A DNA stretch of 64,000 nucleotides from Dallia pectoralis (Eukaryota > Chordata > Actinopteri > Esociformes > Umbridae): positions 10,188,479 through 10,252,478 of the forward strand of contig CM055741.1 of the NCBI GenBank assembly GCA_029465975.1, read 5' to 3'. The position numbers and the translations under genes were made by a program. How positions within the stretch are numbered: position 1 is the stretch's first letter; every line of letters starts with the position of its first letter. Of the stretch, positions 24,206 through 36,884 are shown one piece after another. The notes under the pieces are model-generated. The model ran no database searches. It was given only the letters and a program-made list of their open reading frames with translations, and was not told where the DNA came from.

Positions 24206-24557
24206 GGGACTGCACGAACCAATGGCAATAGTCGAAGCCCATATAAGTTGCCTCACGCACTGTAAATGCGACCCTGTGAATTCCGTTTATTTTCGTCTCA
24301 TCTGAAGGTGTTGTCCGAAACGTTGAGTATTTCAATAAAATGTTTTATTTGCCCGTGTAAGTGTGTGTGACAGCTATGTGTTTATTACCACTTTACTACT
24401 AAGGCCAAGTTCTTTATCCCAGCAGCAGCACTCTGAATCAGAGGAGATCATAACTTGTATTACTACTATTAACTTCTTGCAGGATAAAATAAAAGACATT
24501 AAGTCTGTAGTGTATTAAAGTATTCTGAAGTGTGGCAGTTCCTCTTAACATAAAAAA

Positions 24558-24832
24558 TGGCAGGTTGACTGGCTAGCTGGCTGGTTGACTGGCTGGCTGG
24601 CTGGTGGGTTGACTGGCTGGCTGGCTGGTTGACTGGCTGGCGGGTTGACTGGCTGGTGGGTTGACTGGCTGGCTGGCTGGTGGGTTGACTGGCTGGTGGG
24701 TTGACTGGCTGGCTGGCGGGTTGACTGGCTGGCTGGCGGGTTGACTGGCTGGCTGTCCGGTTGCTTGTCTAACCGGCTGGATGACCGTTTGACTAGCTGG
24801 CTGGTTGACTGACTGGCTGGCTGGTCACAGGA
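24558..24832. repeat. GGCT-rich minisatellite (ggctggctggttgact type)
   Basis: Irregular units combine GGCT tetranucleotide steps with ggttgact or gggttgact. The repeat length varies between about 16 and 28 bp. Right-edge copies are more diverged. Confidence 0.9.
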
Positions 24833-24839
24833 AAGTATG

Positions 24840-25315
24840 ATTAGGATAAACAGCTTTACACTTATGAAATTGTACTGGGGACTGGGTTAATCGACCTCCT
24901 CATATGAAATAACTCCTTGTCTGTGTGGTGAAGCTCCAAAATGGGATATAACATGAGAGAGATAGGTTCCTACAGCCATCTAACCAGGCATATTGGGGTT
25001 TTGCGTTCTCCTCGATGGACTACATGTGATGATCGAGTTAGCAAATAAATACGTTGAATTAAAGTGTGTAAAATGTAAAACGCTCTGTTACCTCTGGAGC
25101 TTTACTTGAGGGGACAGACACTTTCCTCACAGTGACACAAGTTGTGTGAAGTTTCAATTAAGGATGTGATTAGCAGGTGGAGTTAACACTTAAAGACGAT
25201 CACACACACACACATACTATGCTGTGAGATAATAATGACCGTTGTGGGAATGGGCGAGGTTGAATAGGGAATGTGTTGAGAAAATGTTTGTAGGTGAGGA
25301 TTCAGACACCTGCTT
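24840..25315. other. no feature seen
   Basis: Unique sequence with a short CA run at 25200-25215. No supported gene. Confidence 0.4.
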
Positions 25316-25317
25316 CA

Positions 25318-25482
25318 ATGGACACACACACGTGCACACACACACACACATGTACACACACACACACGTGCACACACACATGTACACACACACACGTGTA
25401 CACACACACACACACACATGTACACACACACACGTACACACACACACATGTACACACACACACGTACAGACACACACACCAG
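25318..25482. repeat. CA tract interrupted by CGTG/TGTA steps
   Basis: Alternating purine-pyrimidine sequence (cacacacacgtgtacac and similar) for about 165 bp. It has strong Z-DNA potential. The open frames on both strands (repeats of THTH or VCVC) are artefacts of the repeat. Confidence 0.92.
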
Positions 25483-26309
25483 GCTGTACTTGAGCTGTAG
25501 AACAAACACCAGTCCATCTCCGTGGAAAGTCACATACTGACAAGAGAGAGAGAAAAGCTTTATTCTAAAGAGATGTACAAACCATCACAGTTTCCAACGC
25601 TTGCTCTTTCACGGTTTCTTCCACCTACACAGACACCACTGACACACACACACATACACATTAAACACACACACACAACGCGCTGATGAGTCATCGACAT
25701 ACCACGCATGACAAGGATGCCGACTTCGCCCGACTACCAGAAAGGTATTTAATACTTGAGTCCGTCGAGAGGAGGGTTGGAGTGGCACATCAAGTCATAC
25801 GTTTCTTTGTGACCTTTTTCCGTTGTTACCATGTTGAGACACACGGAGGCGGAGCCCATTAAAGGCCAAGTCACCACACAGGCGCGCGTTAAAGTGCAGT
25901 GTGAGAGACAACCGTAGTCTGTGTGTGTGTGTGTCACTCTCAGAGAAAACAAGTGTACACCTTCACAGTGAAATAATCATTATAAACCCCGTTCCCATCA
26001 ATGCACCACAGAGTAAGAAGACAGGATGCACGTATAATGGAAGAAGCTCTGAATCAGAGGGAGGAACGATACACTGAGTGTTTAGATGATTACAGCAGGC
26101 AGAACTATCTGGACTGGTTGTTATGTGGCTGAGTTAAAGAGCAGCACGATACATAAGAAATGGTAATTATGTAAATGATAGAGTGGTCCTGTATGTGTGT
26201 GTGCGTGCATGTCGCTTCTTCCAATCTGAGGTGACCGTGTGTTCAGATTACCAATTTGGAGATAAAACTTGGTTATGCACATCACTCTTACATGAGCAGG
26301 GAGATGAAA

Positions 26310-26842
26310 AGGCCCGGTTCTAGCCCAGCCCACAACCTCCACCACGGAGCTCCATTAAAAGGCCCGGTTCTAGCCCAGCCCACAACCTCCACCACGGAGC
26401 TCCATTATGAGGCCCGGTTCTAGCCCAGCCCACAACCTCCACCACGGAGCTCCATTATGAGGCCCGGTTCTAGCCCAGCCCACAACCTCCACCACGGAGC
26501 TCCATTATGAGGCCCGGTTCTAGCCTAGCCCACAACCTCCACCACGGAGCTCCATTAAGAGGCCCGGTTCTAGCCCAGCCCACAACCTCCACCACGGAGC
26601 TCCATTAAGAGGCCCGGTTCTAGCCCAGCCCACAACCTCCACCACGGAGCTCCATTAAGAGGCCCGGTTCTAGCCCAGCCCACAACCTCCACCACGGAGC
26701 TCCATTATGAGGCCCGGTTCTAGCCCAGCTCACAACCTCCACCACGGAGCTCCATTAAGAGGCCCGGTTCTAGCCCAGCCCACAACCTCCACCACGGAGC
26801 TCCATTAAGAGGCCCGGTTCTAGCCCAGCTCACAACCTCCAT
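26310..26842. repeat. minisatellite, exact 50-bp unit, 11 copies
   Basis: ggcccggttctagcccagcc begins at 26311, 26361, 26411 and so on to 26811, with no length change. Sequence variants are few: attaaaa, attatga or attaaga at the join, cctagcc in one copy, and cagctc in two. The last unit diverges after 26830. The homogeneity implies recent expansion or gene conversion. Confidence 0.97.
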
Positions 26843-27859
26843 CCTGGAGGCCAGTCCACTAGCTTGGTCCCGATGCTGCATCAGAAAGGCTAATCATTCA
26901 CACAGCTCACAAGCCCCACCCACTCACTTAAACACACACAGCTCGGCCAGACCAGGATTCTCAACAATTCAGACACTCCTCATCTGTGCTTCCCCCAGCG
27001 CCGCTGCCAGACGGACCAGATTAGGGAGATCTCTCCAGCACACACATGCACCAATCTCTGTCAATTACACACACACACACACACGCACGCACACTCGTAA
27101 GGACTGTTTTGGGAACAAAATGTACATTCCCTTAATGTCTAACCGTAATTCAACAACTCAAAATGACTATAAACTAAAATAGGTTGCTTTACCGGTGAGC
27201 ACAGCAATACACATCCAGGTATATGGAAGCTCAGAGCCACCACAGGCAAAACCAGTGTCCGCTTTGAGCACACAAAGGACAAAACAGTCAACAAACAGTC
27301 ACTCCATTGACGAGAGCACACTAGGTGGACACCGGGATTCAGGCATTCCTGACTGCCTTCCCGGTCTCTTCCTCATGCTTCCACATCCAGGACCTGTGCC
27401 TCGCTGCGTTTATTCCTGGTAAACACACACGGCTGTCTGTGTCCAGCGAACAATGCCGACAGCCTCACTTGTACAACGACACAATAAAGATCCTATTCTC
27501 GGAGAGAAGCAGTGGATTCGATCACTTATAGTGTGACTTCCGATCAACACTTACGATGAGTGTTTTGCAAAAGTGTTAAAACCCCTGACCACTTATCACG
27601 TACTACTGAATTACAAACGACACTGAACATCTGCTTTATTGTATGGTGGAATTGTTTGGATGTTGGGAAAACAGAAATATGTTGCTGGCGGAAGTCTTCG
27701 ACCCCACGTGCTGTGGAAACTCTGTTTAAACAGACGAGGACACTGTCACCACAGGCCTGAATGAGGACACAGTTCCCTCCCATTTGGCTTTCAACGAAAG
27801 TAAAAAGATGTGCCTAAATGTATCAGGTATTGGAAGGTGGCTAGAAGTTACTCAATGAT

Positions 27860-28085
27860 TACAATCTCAAAACATGAGAGTAATGTAGATTGGAAAAGGG
27901 TTTCTGGTCAAATGAGACAGATGTTTTGGCTAAAACTATAAGTGTTATGTGTGGGACAAACCTAACACTGCCCATGCCTCAAAACATGCTGTCCCTACAG
28001 TGATGTATGGTGGCAGCAGCATCATGCTGTGGGGAGATTCTCATTAGCAGGGACTGGGCATCTTGGAGAAAAATAGTTTGTAAGA
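27860..28085 (+). mobile_element. Tc1-like transposon remnant (catalytic-domain part)
   Basis: The piece contains 'tctggtcaaatgagacagat' and 'tgatgtatggtggcagcagc' followed by 'atcatgctgtgggg' and 'cagggactgggcatc'. These are the hallmarks of the central catalytic region of teleost Tc1 transposase (translated: a GGSIMLWG-like stretch). Stops and indels abound, so it is inactive. It may belong to the same family as the remnant at 7.4-7.8 kb, which carries the other half. Confidence 0.8.
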
Positions 28086-28658
28086 ATTTCTAATTCAGTA
28101 AAAATGTAAACTAGTCAGGTATGTAAAAACAAGACCTTTATATTGGCACGTACTAACGATTATATGACTTATATCATTACAAATGGTCATATTCAGCTCA
28201 ATGAGATGCATTATATACGATTAGACACGGAGTGAATATAAAAAAACGTTAACGTTAACTAGGATAAACAATCAATCCAGGACCTTGTAAGTGAAAGTGA
28301 TTATTCCAGTTGAATAAGAGATCGGAAAGCAAACAGTTTAATTTAAACTCATAATAAAAAATCCTATATTCACAGAACACAAACAGTCTCTCTATTTCCA
28401 TTCTGAGCTGCTTCGGACACAGTGAACATATAAACATGGTATTCAATAACCCTAACCTAATAACCCTCCAGTGTCGGGGGTCATGGTGTAACAGAAAAAC
28501 ACATTAACAAATGTTTTAACTATTGCAACATTGGTGCCAACTGCTCGAAGAAAAACGAGGTGAAAACAACTTGTTGTGGGGATTGAATAATTTACTGTTA
28601 CAGTAGTATTTTGGCCAGAATAATTTAGATTGTACTTTCGCCACAGTAGTCTGAATGT

Positions 28659-28751
28659 GATCCAATACCCAAACACCTCTATCCTAGACAGGCGTGAGGA
28701 AAAGGGAACGTTTACTGCCTGTCTAGGATAGAGGGGTTTGGGTATTGGGTC
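28659..28751. repeat. long inverted repeat, 35-bp arms, 23-nt spacer
   Basis: The arm 28659-28693 (ends atcctagacaggc) is the reverse complement of 28717-28751 (starts gcctgtctaggat) with two mismatches. The loop holds gtgaggaaaagggaacg. It would fold into a stable hairpin. No known miRNA is recognised. Confidence 0.88.
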
Positions 28752-28845
28752 ATATCTGATTCCAAATGTGACATTACCATACTCATGATGGAGGTGAAAG
28801 GACACCGGTCAGACTATAACTTTATCGCCTAGAGAACTGCGTCAG

Positions 28846-29078
28846 GGAGTGTTAGTGAGTGTGTCAGGGAGCGCCAGGGAGTGTGCCAGTGAGTGTGTCA
28901 GGGAGTGTCAGGGAGCGCCAGGGAGTGTGTCAGGGAGCGCCAGGGAGTTAGTCAGGGAGCGCCAGGGAGTGTGTCAGGGAGCGCCAGGGAGTGTGTCAGG
29001 GAGCGCCAGAGAGTGTGTCAGGGAGTGTGTCAGGAAGTGTGCCAGGGAGTGTGTCAGGGAGTGTGTCTGGGACCCCAG
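28846..29078. repeat. minisatellite, caggga-based units
   Basis: Units alternate gtgtgtcagggagcgc and cagggagtgtgtcaggg types, 12-24 bp long. Plus-strand frames (repeats of VSGSARE) are bystanders. Confidence 0.88.
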
Positions 29079-29079
29079 C

Positions 29080-30500
29080 TCTCATTCCAGGAACCTTTTT
29101 AAATTATTCTTCTTGACAGCCATTTCCAGGAGAGCAGACAGACGGTTTTGCCATCCCTGCCCTTAAAATAGCCCGAGGCACACTGGGATCAGATGGTTTC
29201 GAAATCCTGGACAAACGCTGCCAGCGCTGAAGGGGCTGGAATAGCAGGTGGAAGGCTACCAGTGGCCCGAGAGGCCCGAGAACCGGGTACCTCAAGGAGG
29301 TTCAGAATACCGCACTCCAGTACCAAATGGCCTCCCCTTCCCTACGCACTGCACTACTTTGACTGAAGCTCAGGTCAAAAGTGATATGCACCGTGATCGA
29401 ATAGGGTACCATTTTGGACACAGAATAAGGGGTCAGGTTTATATAATCAGACTGAGCGAGGCGAGAGAGTGGAGGACACCTGTGTTTTATACCCTCAGGA
29501 GACACGAGAAGTGTACTCGAATGTCCCCGACAAGACTAAATATACGACCAAGCGGAGAAAAACACGCGGTGGCTCGTGGCCTGTAGATAAGGGGGGGGGT
29601 CGGTGTGAATTGGATTGGGCATTTGCTGAGGATATGATCTGCCCAGGGGTCAGATTGGGAACTTTGTCAAAAAATCAGGTTCATGACCGGCTCCGACGAA
29701 CTAGCTCTGGTTCCGGTGAAAAGTCCACGTCTGCCTGCCACCGGAAACGGTGAGGCCGGTCTGCCGTTCACCTCGGCGCCGCCTGCGACGTGCTGGGATG
29801 CATCGTGTGGAATATCACACCTCATTGGCATAAGTGCCGGCGGCTCACATTACCTGGCCTGTCGGGATGAGTCATCGGTTTTGCTCCATCTCAGAGAGAA
29901 GACTTCACGTGGCGTGTGACAAATTGAGTGGATCATCGAATGGAACCTTAAAGCTTCAGTTAAAATGGAGGCCCTTGAACGGCGACCCCGCGGCTGAGAG
30001 GACACGAGACAGGTCGCTACTCCGTCGCCAGTTATGTGGAACTGTGCCAATTCTCCGGGTTTATTTTGAAGTTACGAGGCGGAACAATATGTTAGTTGGA
30101 GCCTCGCTATAATTAGAAAAAACAAAAGTGAGTACATCTCACCGATTTATTAAAAAGAATTAACCACGAAGGAAAGTATTTTCTAAGACTATGTAGGACC
30201 GCAGGCACAATCGGAGTTGGGAAGGGCTGCTTTTGTCTGTTACACATCAAGTGTGATGAAATTATATTTATCTTGTTCGTTGCGATTGCTTGTCTTAATG
30301 TATGTGCATTTCAAAATGTGTGTTTTAAATTGTATTCATAATTTATGTGTACTATGAATCTATTTTAGATCTCAGCTTGTTTTTCTTGTATAAATCAAAG
30401 TAACATCAATAAATATATATTTTTTAAAAAGCGTTAGTTGGCAATTAACATTTAGGTGTAAATACATTATTTCATATTTCCCGAGGATGTCCTGAATAAG
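29080..30500. other. no confident gene; GC-richer stretch with overlapping frames
   Basis: Frames of 60-112 codons on both strands overlap between 29248 and 30112. None shows a family motif or clear splice structure. AT-rich sequence follows from 30115. Confidence 0.4.
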
Positions 30501-30504
30501 TATT

Positions 30505-30585
30505 TTTATAAATATTTTTTATTTAACCAGGTAGGCTGATTGAGATCAAATTCTCATTTGCAATACCTAATAAAAACCCGTAATG
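30505..30585. repeat. dispersed teleost repeat fragment
   Basis: The string 'tttatttaaccaggtaggct' followed by 'gattgagatcaaattctcat' is of a type seen very often in teleost genomes. I cannot assign its class with confidence. Confidence 0.45.
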
Positions 30586-31506
30586 TATCCCACGGCCTAG
30601 GTTGGGCTATTGATCAGTCAGAAAGTAGCCACAACATCAATCAATAAATACAATTAATTTTAGAAAGCCCATTTTACAACAAAAGTTGTCACAACTGCTT
30701 TTATCAACACCCAGTCTGAACCTGACGTCAAGTCTCCTAATGATTGGACCACATCAGCTCCTCTCCTCATCTCCCTCAGGGCAGCAGTTAAAAACCAATG
30801 AGTCACGATAGGCCTCAACAAAAAGAACCATTCACTCAGCAAAACCAGATCAACTCTGGCCAAGCAGTTTCTTAAGCCCGCCCCCTTCCCTCCACCCCTC
30901 CATTCCCCCCCCCACCTCTATTTCCCGGCAAAACCAGCTCAACTGAATGCGCTGGCTGCGGTGGGAAAAGGCCGAGCCAATCCGGCGGTCTCTGGTTGCC
31001 TGACTCTTCTCCGCCCACACACCATTTTGGCATTTATTCCCAAGCGAATCACCACGGTGAAAAAAAAGAAAAGAAACTGGAGATCGTGAGCCACATCAGG
31101 GAAATGTCTGTAATGGCGTCCAGGCTGGCTTGAGAAAAACATACCAGATCACTTACTCATTGAAGTTTTAATTTGTCCCAGTTTGAGGGTACTCTGTGTT
31201 TATTCCGACATGGCCAGAGCTTTGGCCACACATGCTGCTCTCACCAAATGCCTACTGATTCCCGACCAGCTCTGCTCTTATGCACAACCCCTCGCAAGAC
31301 AACAGTGGAGAGAGTGGTGGGTGAACGATTTGGGGACAATTATCGGACAAATTAATCAAAATCTAGTTGGTAGGATACATCAGAAACATCCGACATATTC
31401 CACAACATTGGTAATAAAAGTGTGTTTAGAGCAATAATATGGACAGGATTGGACATAATCCGGTAATTCCACCGTGTCCTCATGCATCACCTGTAACAAT
31501 ATACCG

Positions 31507-32297
31507 GACAAAATAATAGAAACACCATATGTAAATGAGCTGTTACTTTGAAGTAACTAAATCAGTTACTTCAAAGCCATAAAAACGGTCTGAAAACTAG
31601 AACTATAATATATCCGTGTTTACACATGAGCAACATGAGGTAACGAACAAACTTCCAAAAAGGTTGAATAGGTGCATTGGTCACGGAAACTGAAGTTACT
31701 GAATGTGACAAGGGAAAAATCTCAAAAAACATTACAGCGTACGCTAAACATAGACAAATTGATTTTGGCAAAAACGAACAGTGACCGTCAAGTCAAGTCA
31801 AAGACTAGTTGAAGTTAACAGAAACGTTTCTTAATGCCAATAACTGTGTGTTACAGTTAACATCACAAAGCAGGAACTATGGTACTACTGCCATTTGTTA
31901 ATCCCTCACATCCAAGGCCAACTCACCAAGTCCAGTACCATGTAATAATAAGCATGAAACTAAACACCCCCCCCCCCCAATATTTTAATATTCCAGGATT
32001 CTGTCCAATGCACACTGATGAACAATACAAGAGTGATTTTATGAACACCAGGATGTCATCAAACATCAACCATGGCCTCATCCAATACCCAGAACAAAAC
32101 GTCATTGAACCTTTATGGAACATTCCGGAACGTAGAGTTCAATATAGCTTTACAGTGTTGCGTTTATCCACCTACACACAGTTCAGGATCTGTATGACAA
32201 CATTCCAAGAAGGATTGGTGTTGTTCTGAAGGCTGCGCGAGGCCCTACTCATAGTTGGGTCCTTAAAATTATATTAGATGTTTACGTTATTTTGTAC
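31507..32297 (+). mobile_element. mariner/Tc1-type element remnant with matching ends
   Basis: The left end acaaaataatagaaaca (from 31509) and the right end tgtttacgttattttgt (to about 32295) are imperfect inverted repeats. Near the right end a decayed transposase reads EQNVIEPLWNIPERRV. This corresponds to the family's DLNPIEHLW region, and ends with a VLKAARG-like tail after 'ccaagaaggattggtgttg'. The reading frame is broken and the middle is not recognisable, so it is an inactive, internally eroded copy of about 790 bp. Confidence 0.7.
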
Positions 32298-32299
32298 AC

Positions 32300-33440
32300 G
32301 CCTATAAGTATACATTTTTCAAACTGGGATGAGGGTAGTCTCACATGAAATAGATCTTTGTTGACCAAAAGCTGACAGTTACTGCTCAGGTAAAGAAAGC
32401 AAAAAGGCTGCCTGAAATATTCTGCAAACATTTTAATGCTAGTCATAGCATTAAATAGCTAGTCAAAACATTAAATAACTAATATTATCTAATGGCATCG
32501 TGTAAATCCTCTGGAGACAATCTTTGGAGAACACCGGTAGTTGTTTCTGGGTAAGCCTTTGTAAGAATTCTGCTGAAAATCTTTAACCCAACCACCTCCT
32601 TGGTACAACGGTACACCGAAATAAATTAGCGAAGGGTTGTAGTTAGCTGGCTAACTGATCCAGACGGGTGTAGTGACATCTTGTTGGGCTCTGTCCGGTG
32701 TTACCCATTTATAAGGCCACGGTGTCACTGGACCCCGTTTATCAGCACCAAAGTTTTACTTATTTAATCTACTGATTTATTATTCTTGTGCTTGGGGATT
32801 GTGGTCAGTTCTCCTAAATAAATCATATGTAAGTCTAAGAACTGCAATCTCGACAATTTTGTTTTTGCACGAGCGAATCGTCTGGTGGTCCCTGAAGAGG
32901 GTCGGGAAACCAGGTAAAAAAGGCAGTTCCTCATGGCTAGCACAGCAGAGAAGGAAAAGAAGTGATGAAACCCGTTACAAGCCAGTTGCCTGTGGTGTGA
33001 ACTGAGCCACTTGGACGATCACAGGGTGTGTTAAATCCAGTTCAACATATTTGGCTTGGAAAACCACAGCGAGACTCAAAAATAAACCCCGGGGAATCGG
33101 TGAGGAGTGTGTTCGAGCGTGTGTGTGCGCAACAGCATGCTTAATAGGGAAAATAGAAAAACATGGAAAACTCTGTGAAGTGAGGACATTTGGCTATTTC
33201 TCACAAACAAAACATTAAGTTTAGGGTTGTAGTTTATTGTTCAATTAACGGTGAGGGGTACAATTTTGTGTAATGAGCGTGGATTTAAGGTACGGGTTTG
33301 TATTTAGGGTTAGGATAAGGTTTTACTGGTGAAAGGTTACGGTAAGGGTTAGTTTTTTTTTAAATTAAAATTTAAATACATTTTTTTAATGTATTATTGC
33401 TCCTTGCTAGTATAGTGAAAGTGTGTTTCTGAAGATCTGT
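32300..33440. other. no confident gene
   Basis: AT-rich DNA. At 33200-33350 there are scattered TTAGGG-like words (tttagggttaggata). These resemble degenerate interstitial telomere-like or simple fish repeats rather than a true telomeric array. Confidence 0.4.
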
Positions 33441-33446
33441 ATGCAT

Positions 33447-33911
33447 CTATATTCCTTTTTTCCAAATTTCTTGGAGCTGCCATCCTACCAAATACACCTG
33501 GCAACCGATCTGAAGGTACCAGCTGCTGATTAATGAGATGTAGCCGACTATGCAAATAATATTGTATATACAATCACCTCGAAAACGATTGCCAACCTTG
33601 ATAAAAAATATGCAGAAAGGGCCGTATGAAGTATAAACAACACACGTACTAAGCAATATTGACATATTAAAACCTGGAACATACAGTACCTCATTATGGT
33701 CCAAGGAATCAACTAATGAAATTATACAGTACAGTATTTCCCTGAACATAAAAGACGTGTTAAACCTGCCATATTTGTCTGAGTGTATAATAGATACAAA
33801 AATGACTGCACCACCAATCAGCAAGAACATTCCAAGTTTGAAGACAAGTGGTTTTGATGAGGTCGGACAGATAATGTCACATGCATGAAATGCACAATTT
33901 TCAGGGTCCAT
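33447..33911 (-). other. open frame of 154 codons with hydrophobic segments, uncertain
   Basis: The minus-strand ATG has an A at -3. The frame predicts three hydrophobic stretches at about residues 20-43 (LGMFLLIGGAVIFVSII), 84-105 and 113-133. Codon use is AT-rich like the flanks, no homologous family is recognised, and no splice partners were found. AT-rich DNA often gives hydrophobic frames by chance, so this may be fortuitous. Confidence 0.15.
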
Positions 33912-33914
33912 TTT

Positions 33915-36590
33915 GGCTCAAACAGCACCATCCCCAGTTGCATGTACTGACCTCCCTCTGCTTTGTGCATCCTCCTTTTGCACTGAAAGTATGATGCATT
34001 AACGTTCCAGCATCGTACTAATTGACAGTGGACTCTGTGCCTACAGAACCTTATTTTCTTTACAGTGTCTGAGAGCAAGTCGTCATGTCTCTAGTCTACC
34101 AGGCAGGTAAATCACTGTTTCAAGGGGTTTTATCTAAGTTAATGCCCTGGTATGTGGAAGATATTGCCTGATTTAGGAAAACAACCATGACAATTTTTAT
34201 TTGCCATTCCTTGGGGATCCATGACTAAGTAATTTTACACGCATGGCACATTTTTATACCCCAGTGATACAGGACTTCATGAAATGCCACAATAATGTTC
34301 TATAAATGAAAATGTTGGTTTTTATTTTTAAGAATTCTACGTGGTGCCGACGTGACATTTAGCTTTCAGAAGGAAATACATATTTTCTCAGATCAATTGT
34401 ATTAGTATAAAATACTTTTTCTTGTGTTAATTTTCTATAGAAAATGTTCAATATTGCAATTTTTTTAATCAAGGATTGCATTAATTTAGAAGGTGACTAC
34501 ATGATGGACTTCATCCAGACGTTGTGTATAGAGCCTGTAACAACCAATATTGTAATATCCACAGAAAATGTAAGAACGTTTGCATTTTTTATGTGATATG
34601 CTTAGCAAAAACATAATAAATCGGTGTGCATGATTTAATAATATATTCATTATTAACCAAATTGGATAAAAACAACATTAAACATTAATGTCATTTTATT
34701 AATGTAATAATATACTCAGATTATCACCAAACCAAAATATCTGCTCTAAACTATTTGGCTATTTGAGAACCAAGATGTGAGCACAAACTTATGTGCATAC
34801 ATGATTTGGTCATACACAATATCTATACCAAGATGTTGAGTTAGATTATTGAAATGGATAAAGACCACAATTTATTTAAAACAAAAAATATAATCTTTAA
34901 ATTAAATATTGTGAATCAAATTTGATTTACTAAACTCACCCTATTATAACGTTCCACTTTAGAACTCTATATAAAAAAATCATAATACTACAATATTTAA
35001 AATGAGTTACGAGTTAATGAAAATTGAATATTGTTTGAAGTACCTTGTGTAAAGAACCAGGCATTCTCAAGAGTTAAATTAAATTAAGATTGAATCTGAG
35101 CTGGGGAAAAAATTGTGAATGTATCTGCTAAAAAAAATCCAGATTCTTTTATATCAATACACCAAAACATAGAGTCCATCTGACATGCTGTAACTCATGA
35201 AAACAGGACAGATTCTGTCTAAATAGTCGAACACTAGCATGTCCTTTTCACCACCGTAAATTGAGAGAGGCCTATTTACAGCCCAGTTTGTGAGACATGA
35301 ATATGATTTATATTACTTATTATTTATAACACGGGCTGACTAGTCTACCACAACTCTTTTCGTAGACTCTTTTCATAGACGTAACTCAAATAAAGAGACA
35401 GAGTTGTGTTGATGAAGCAAAGATATAGAGTGTTGCACATGAGACAGAGAAATAGAGACAAAAAAGAGAGTTGCACAGGCTAGGATTTCACAATAAAACA
35501 CTGGCAAGATCAGTTTTTTGGATCTATCATGCTTTTTCTATTTATAGTACTACCTCATGTTAGTCAATTTTTTTATAATTATATGTTCACGGAGGCTGTT
35601 GTGCTTCAACAAGGACGTTATCTTCTTCAAAGCAAAGTTTTAGATAGACCTGAGATATTTAATAATTAACTCTGACTGTATTAGAGAACAATCTGGGCAT
35701 AGTTTAGTTGTATTACTGTCCAAATACAATCCATTGCATTATTCCTAATAAAATCTAACCATTAATTGAACTCTTCTGAATTTTTGGAGAAAAATAAAAA
35801 GCCTGCTGTAATTAAATAAGCAGCCTCTGACTTTTTCCCCGAAAAGCCTCTCATTTTGGTCTGGATGTGAATTATTTTGAAAGAGTTTGAAAGAAAATGT
35901 TTTCTGATCACATGGGGAACACAGCTGCACATATATAAAATGATAGTACTCCTTTTTTTAGGGACACACTTTGACTTCACAGTGCCACTTTTATTATAAG
36001 CAGACAAAATGCAAACTGTTATGGATGTTATGAATTAGTTGGAGCCAAGTTTTGCTTTAAGTGTTAATTTTTTACCCTGAGACTTTCTGAATTCTCAGAT
36101 CTTTCCACAGTTTTTCTACTCTAAAAAATGGCTGTCAATTTCCTTCACATCCATCACGTAAAGTTTGTTACCATTTTGTAATTTTGCATGTAGACTTTCA
36201 CAATAGAGGTCTAATAAAATACATACATTAAAATGTTTATTTACACTTGATAACTATTTTCCCAGAGGATTTTACTAGAAGTAATTCTATTACCAGTGAT
36301 TACAATATATTTTTCTACAGGGCTCTATGAAATAGTTTAGTTTCACGTTGCGCTTTATTGTTTTACATGTTTGTCCAAACTTAGCTTGTCCCAGTGTATT
36401 CATTTTTTTACACATACAATTGAAAGCATTAATTAATATTATTACTAACGGCGACACAAAGCACACAAACAGGTACCTTCTCACTGCACACAAACATTTG
36501 TCTTTGCTGCTTTGTCTAATTAGGCAGGGGAATTTTTTCACTATTGCATGGACCAGAAAGCTGCCAGTGTCTTGTCTTCATTTGAAGCTT
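33915..36590. other. AT-rich DNA without supported features
   Basis: Very AT-rich, with stops in all frames and only short open frames. No repeat family recognised with confidence. Confidence 0.5.
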
Positions 36591-36599
36591 TGCATTTGG

Positions 36600-36880
36600 A
36601 GTCAGATTGTGATGTCAAAGCAAAGACCAAAAGAGTCCCAATGCAAGTCCAGATGACCATCACAATGCAGATGTATCAGAAGCCACCATAAACAGACAAG
36701 CGAAACATCGACACGAAGTCAACTGTTCGGTACAAAACGAAATTGACCTCTCTGGTCAGCTCAGCAATGTCAAGCGTTCGACCAAGGAAGACCACCACAG
36801 TGGATGCCCAACGGACACTCAACATAATGAAGAACCAATAGAGAAACGTCCGATAGATCAGGATCACCCTACAGGAGATT
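36600..36880 (+). mobile_element. possible Tc1-like remnant
   Basis: A plus-strand reading includes RPRKTTTVDAQRTLNIMKN. It resembles the GRPRKTT-type motif at the end of the Tc1 DNA-binding domain. The rest is degraded and no inverted repeats were found, so this is a weak call. Confidence 0.35.
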
Positions 36881-36884
36881 TGTC

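Noticed and set aside
33200..33360. Possible interstitial telomeric repeat
   Set aside because: Only scattered TTAGGG-like words without tandem order.
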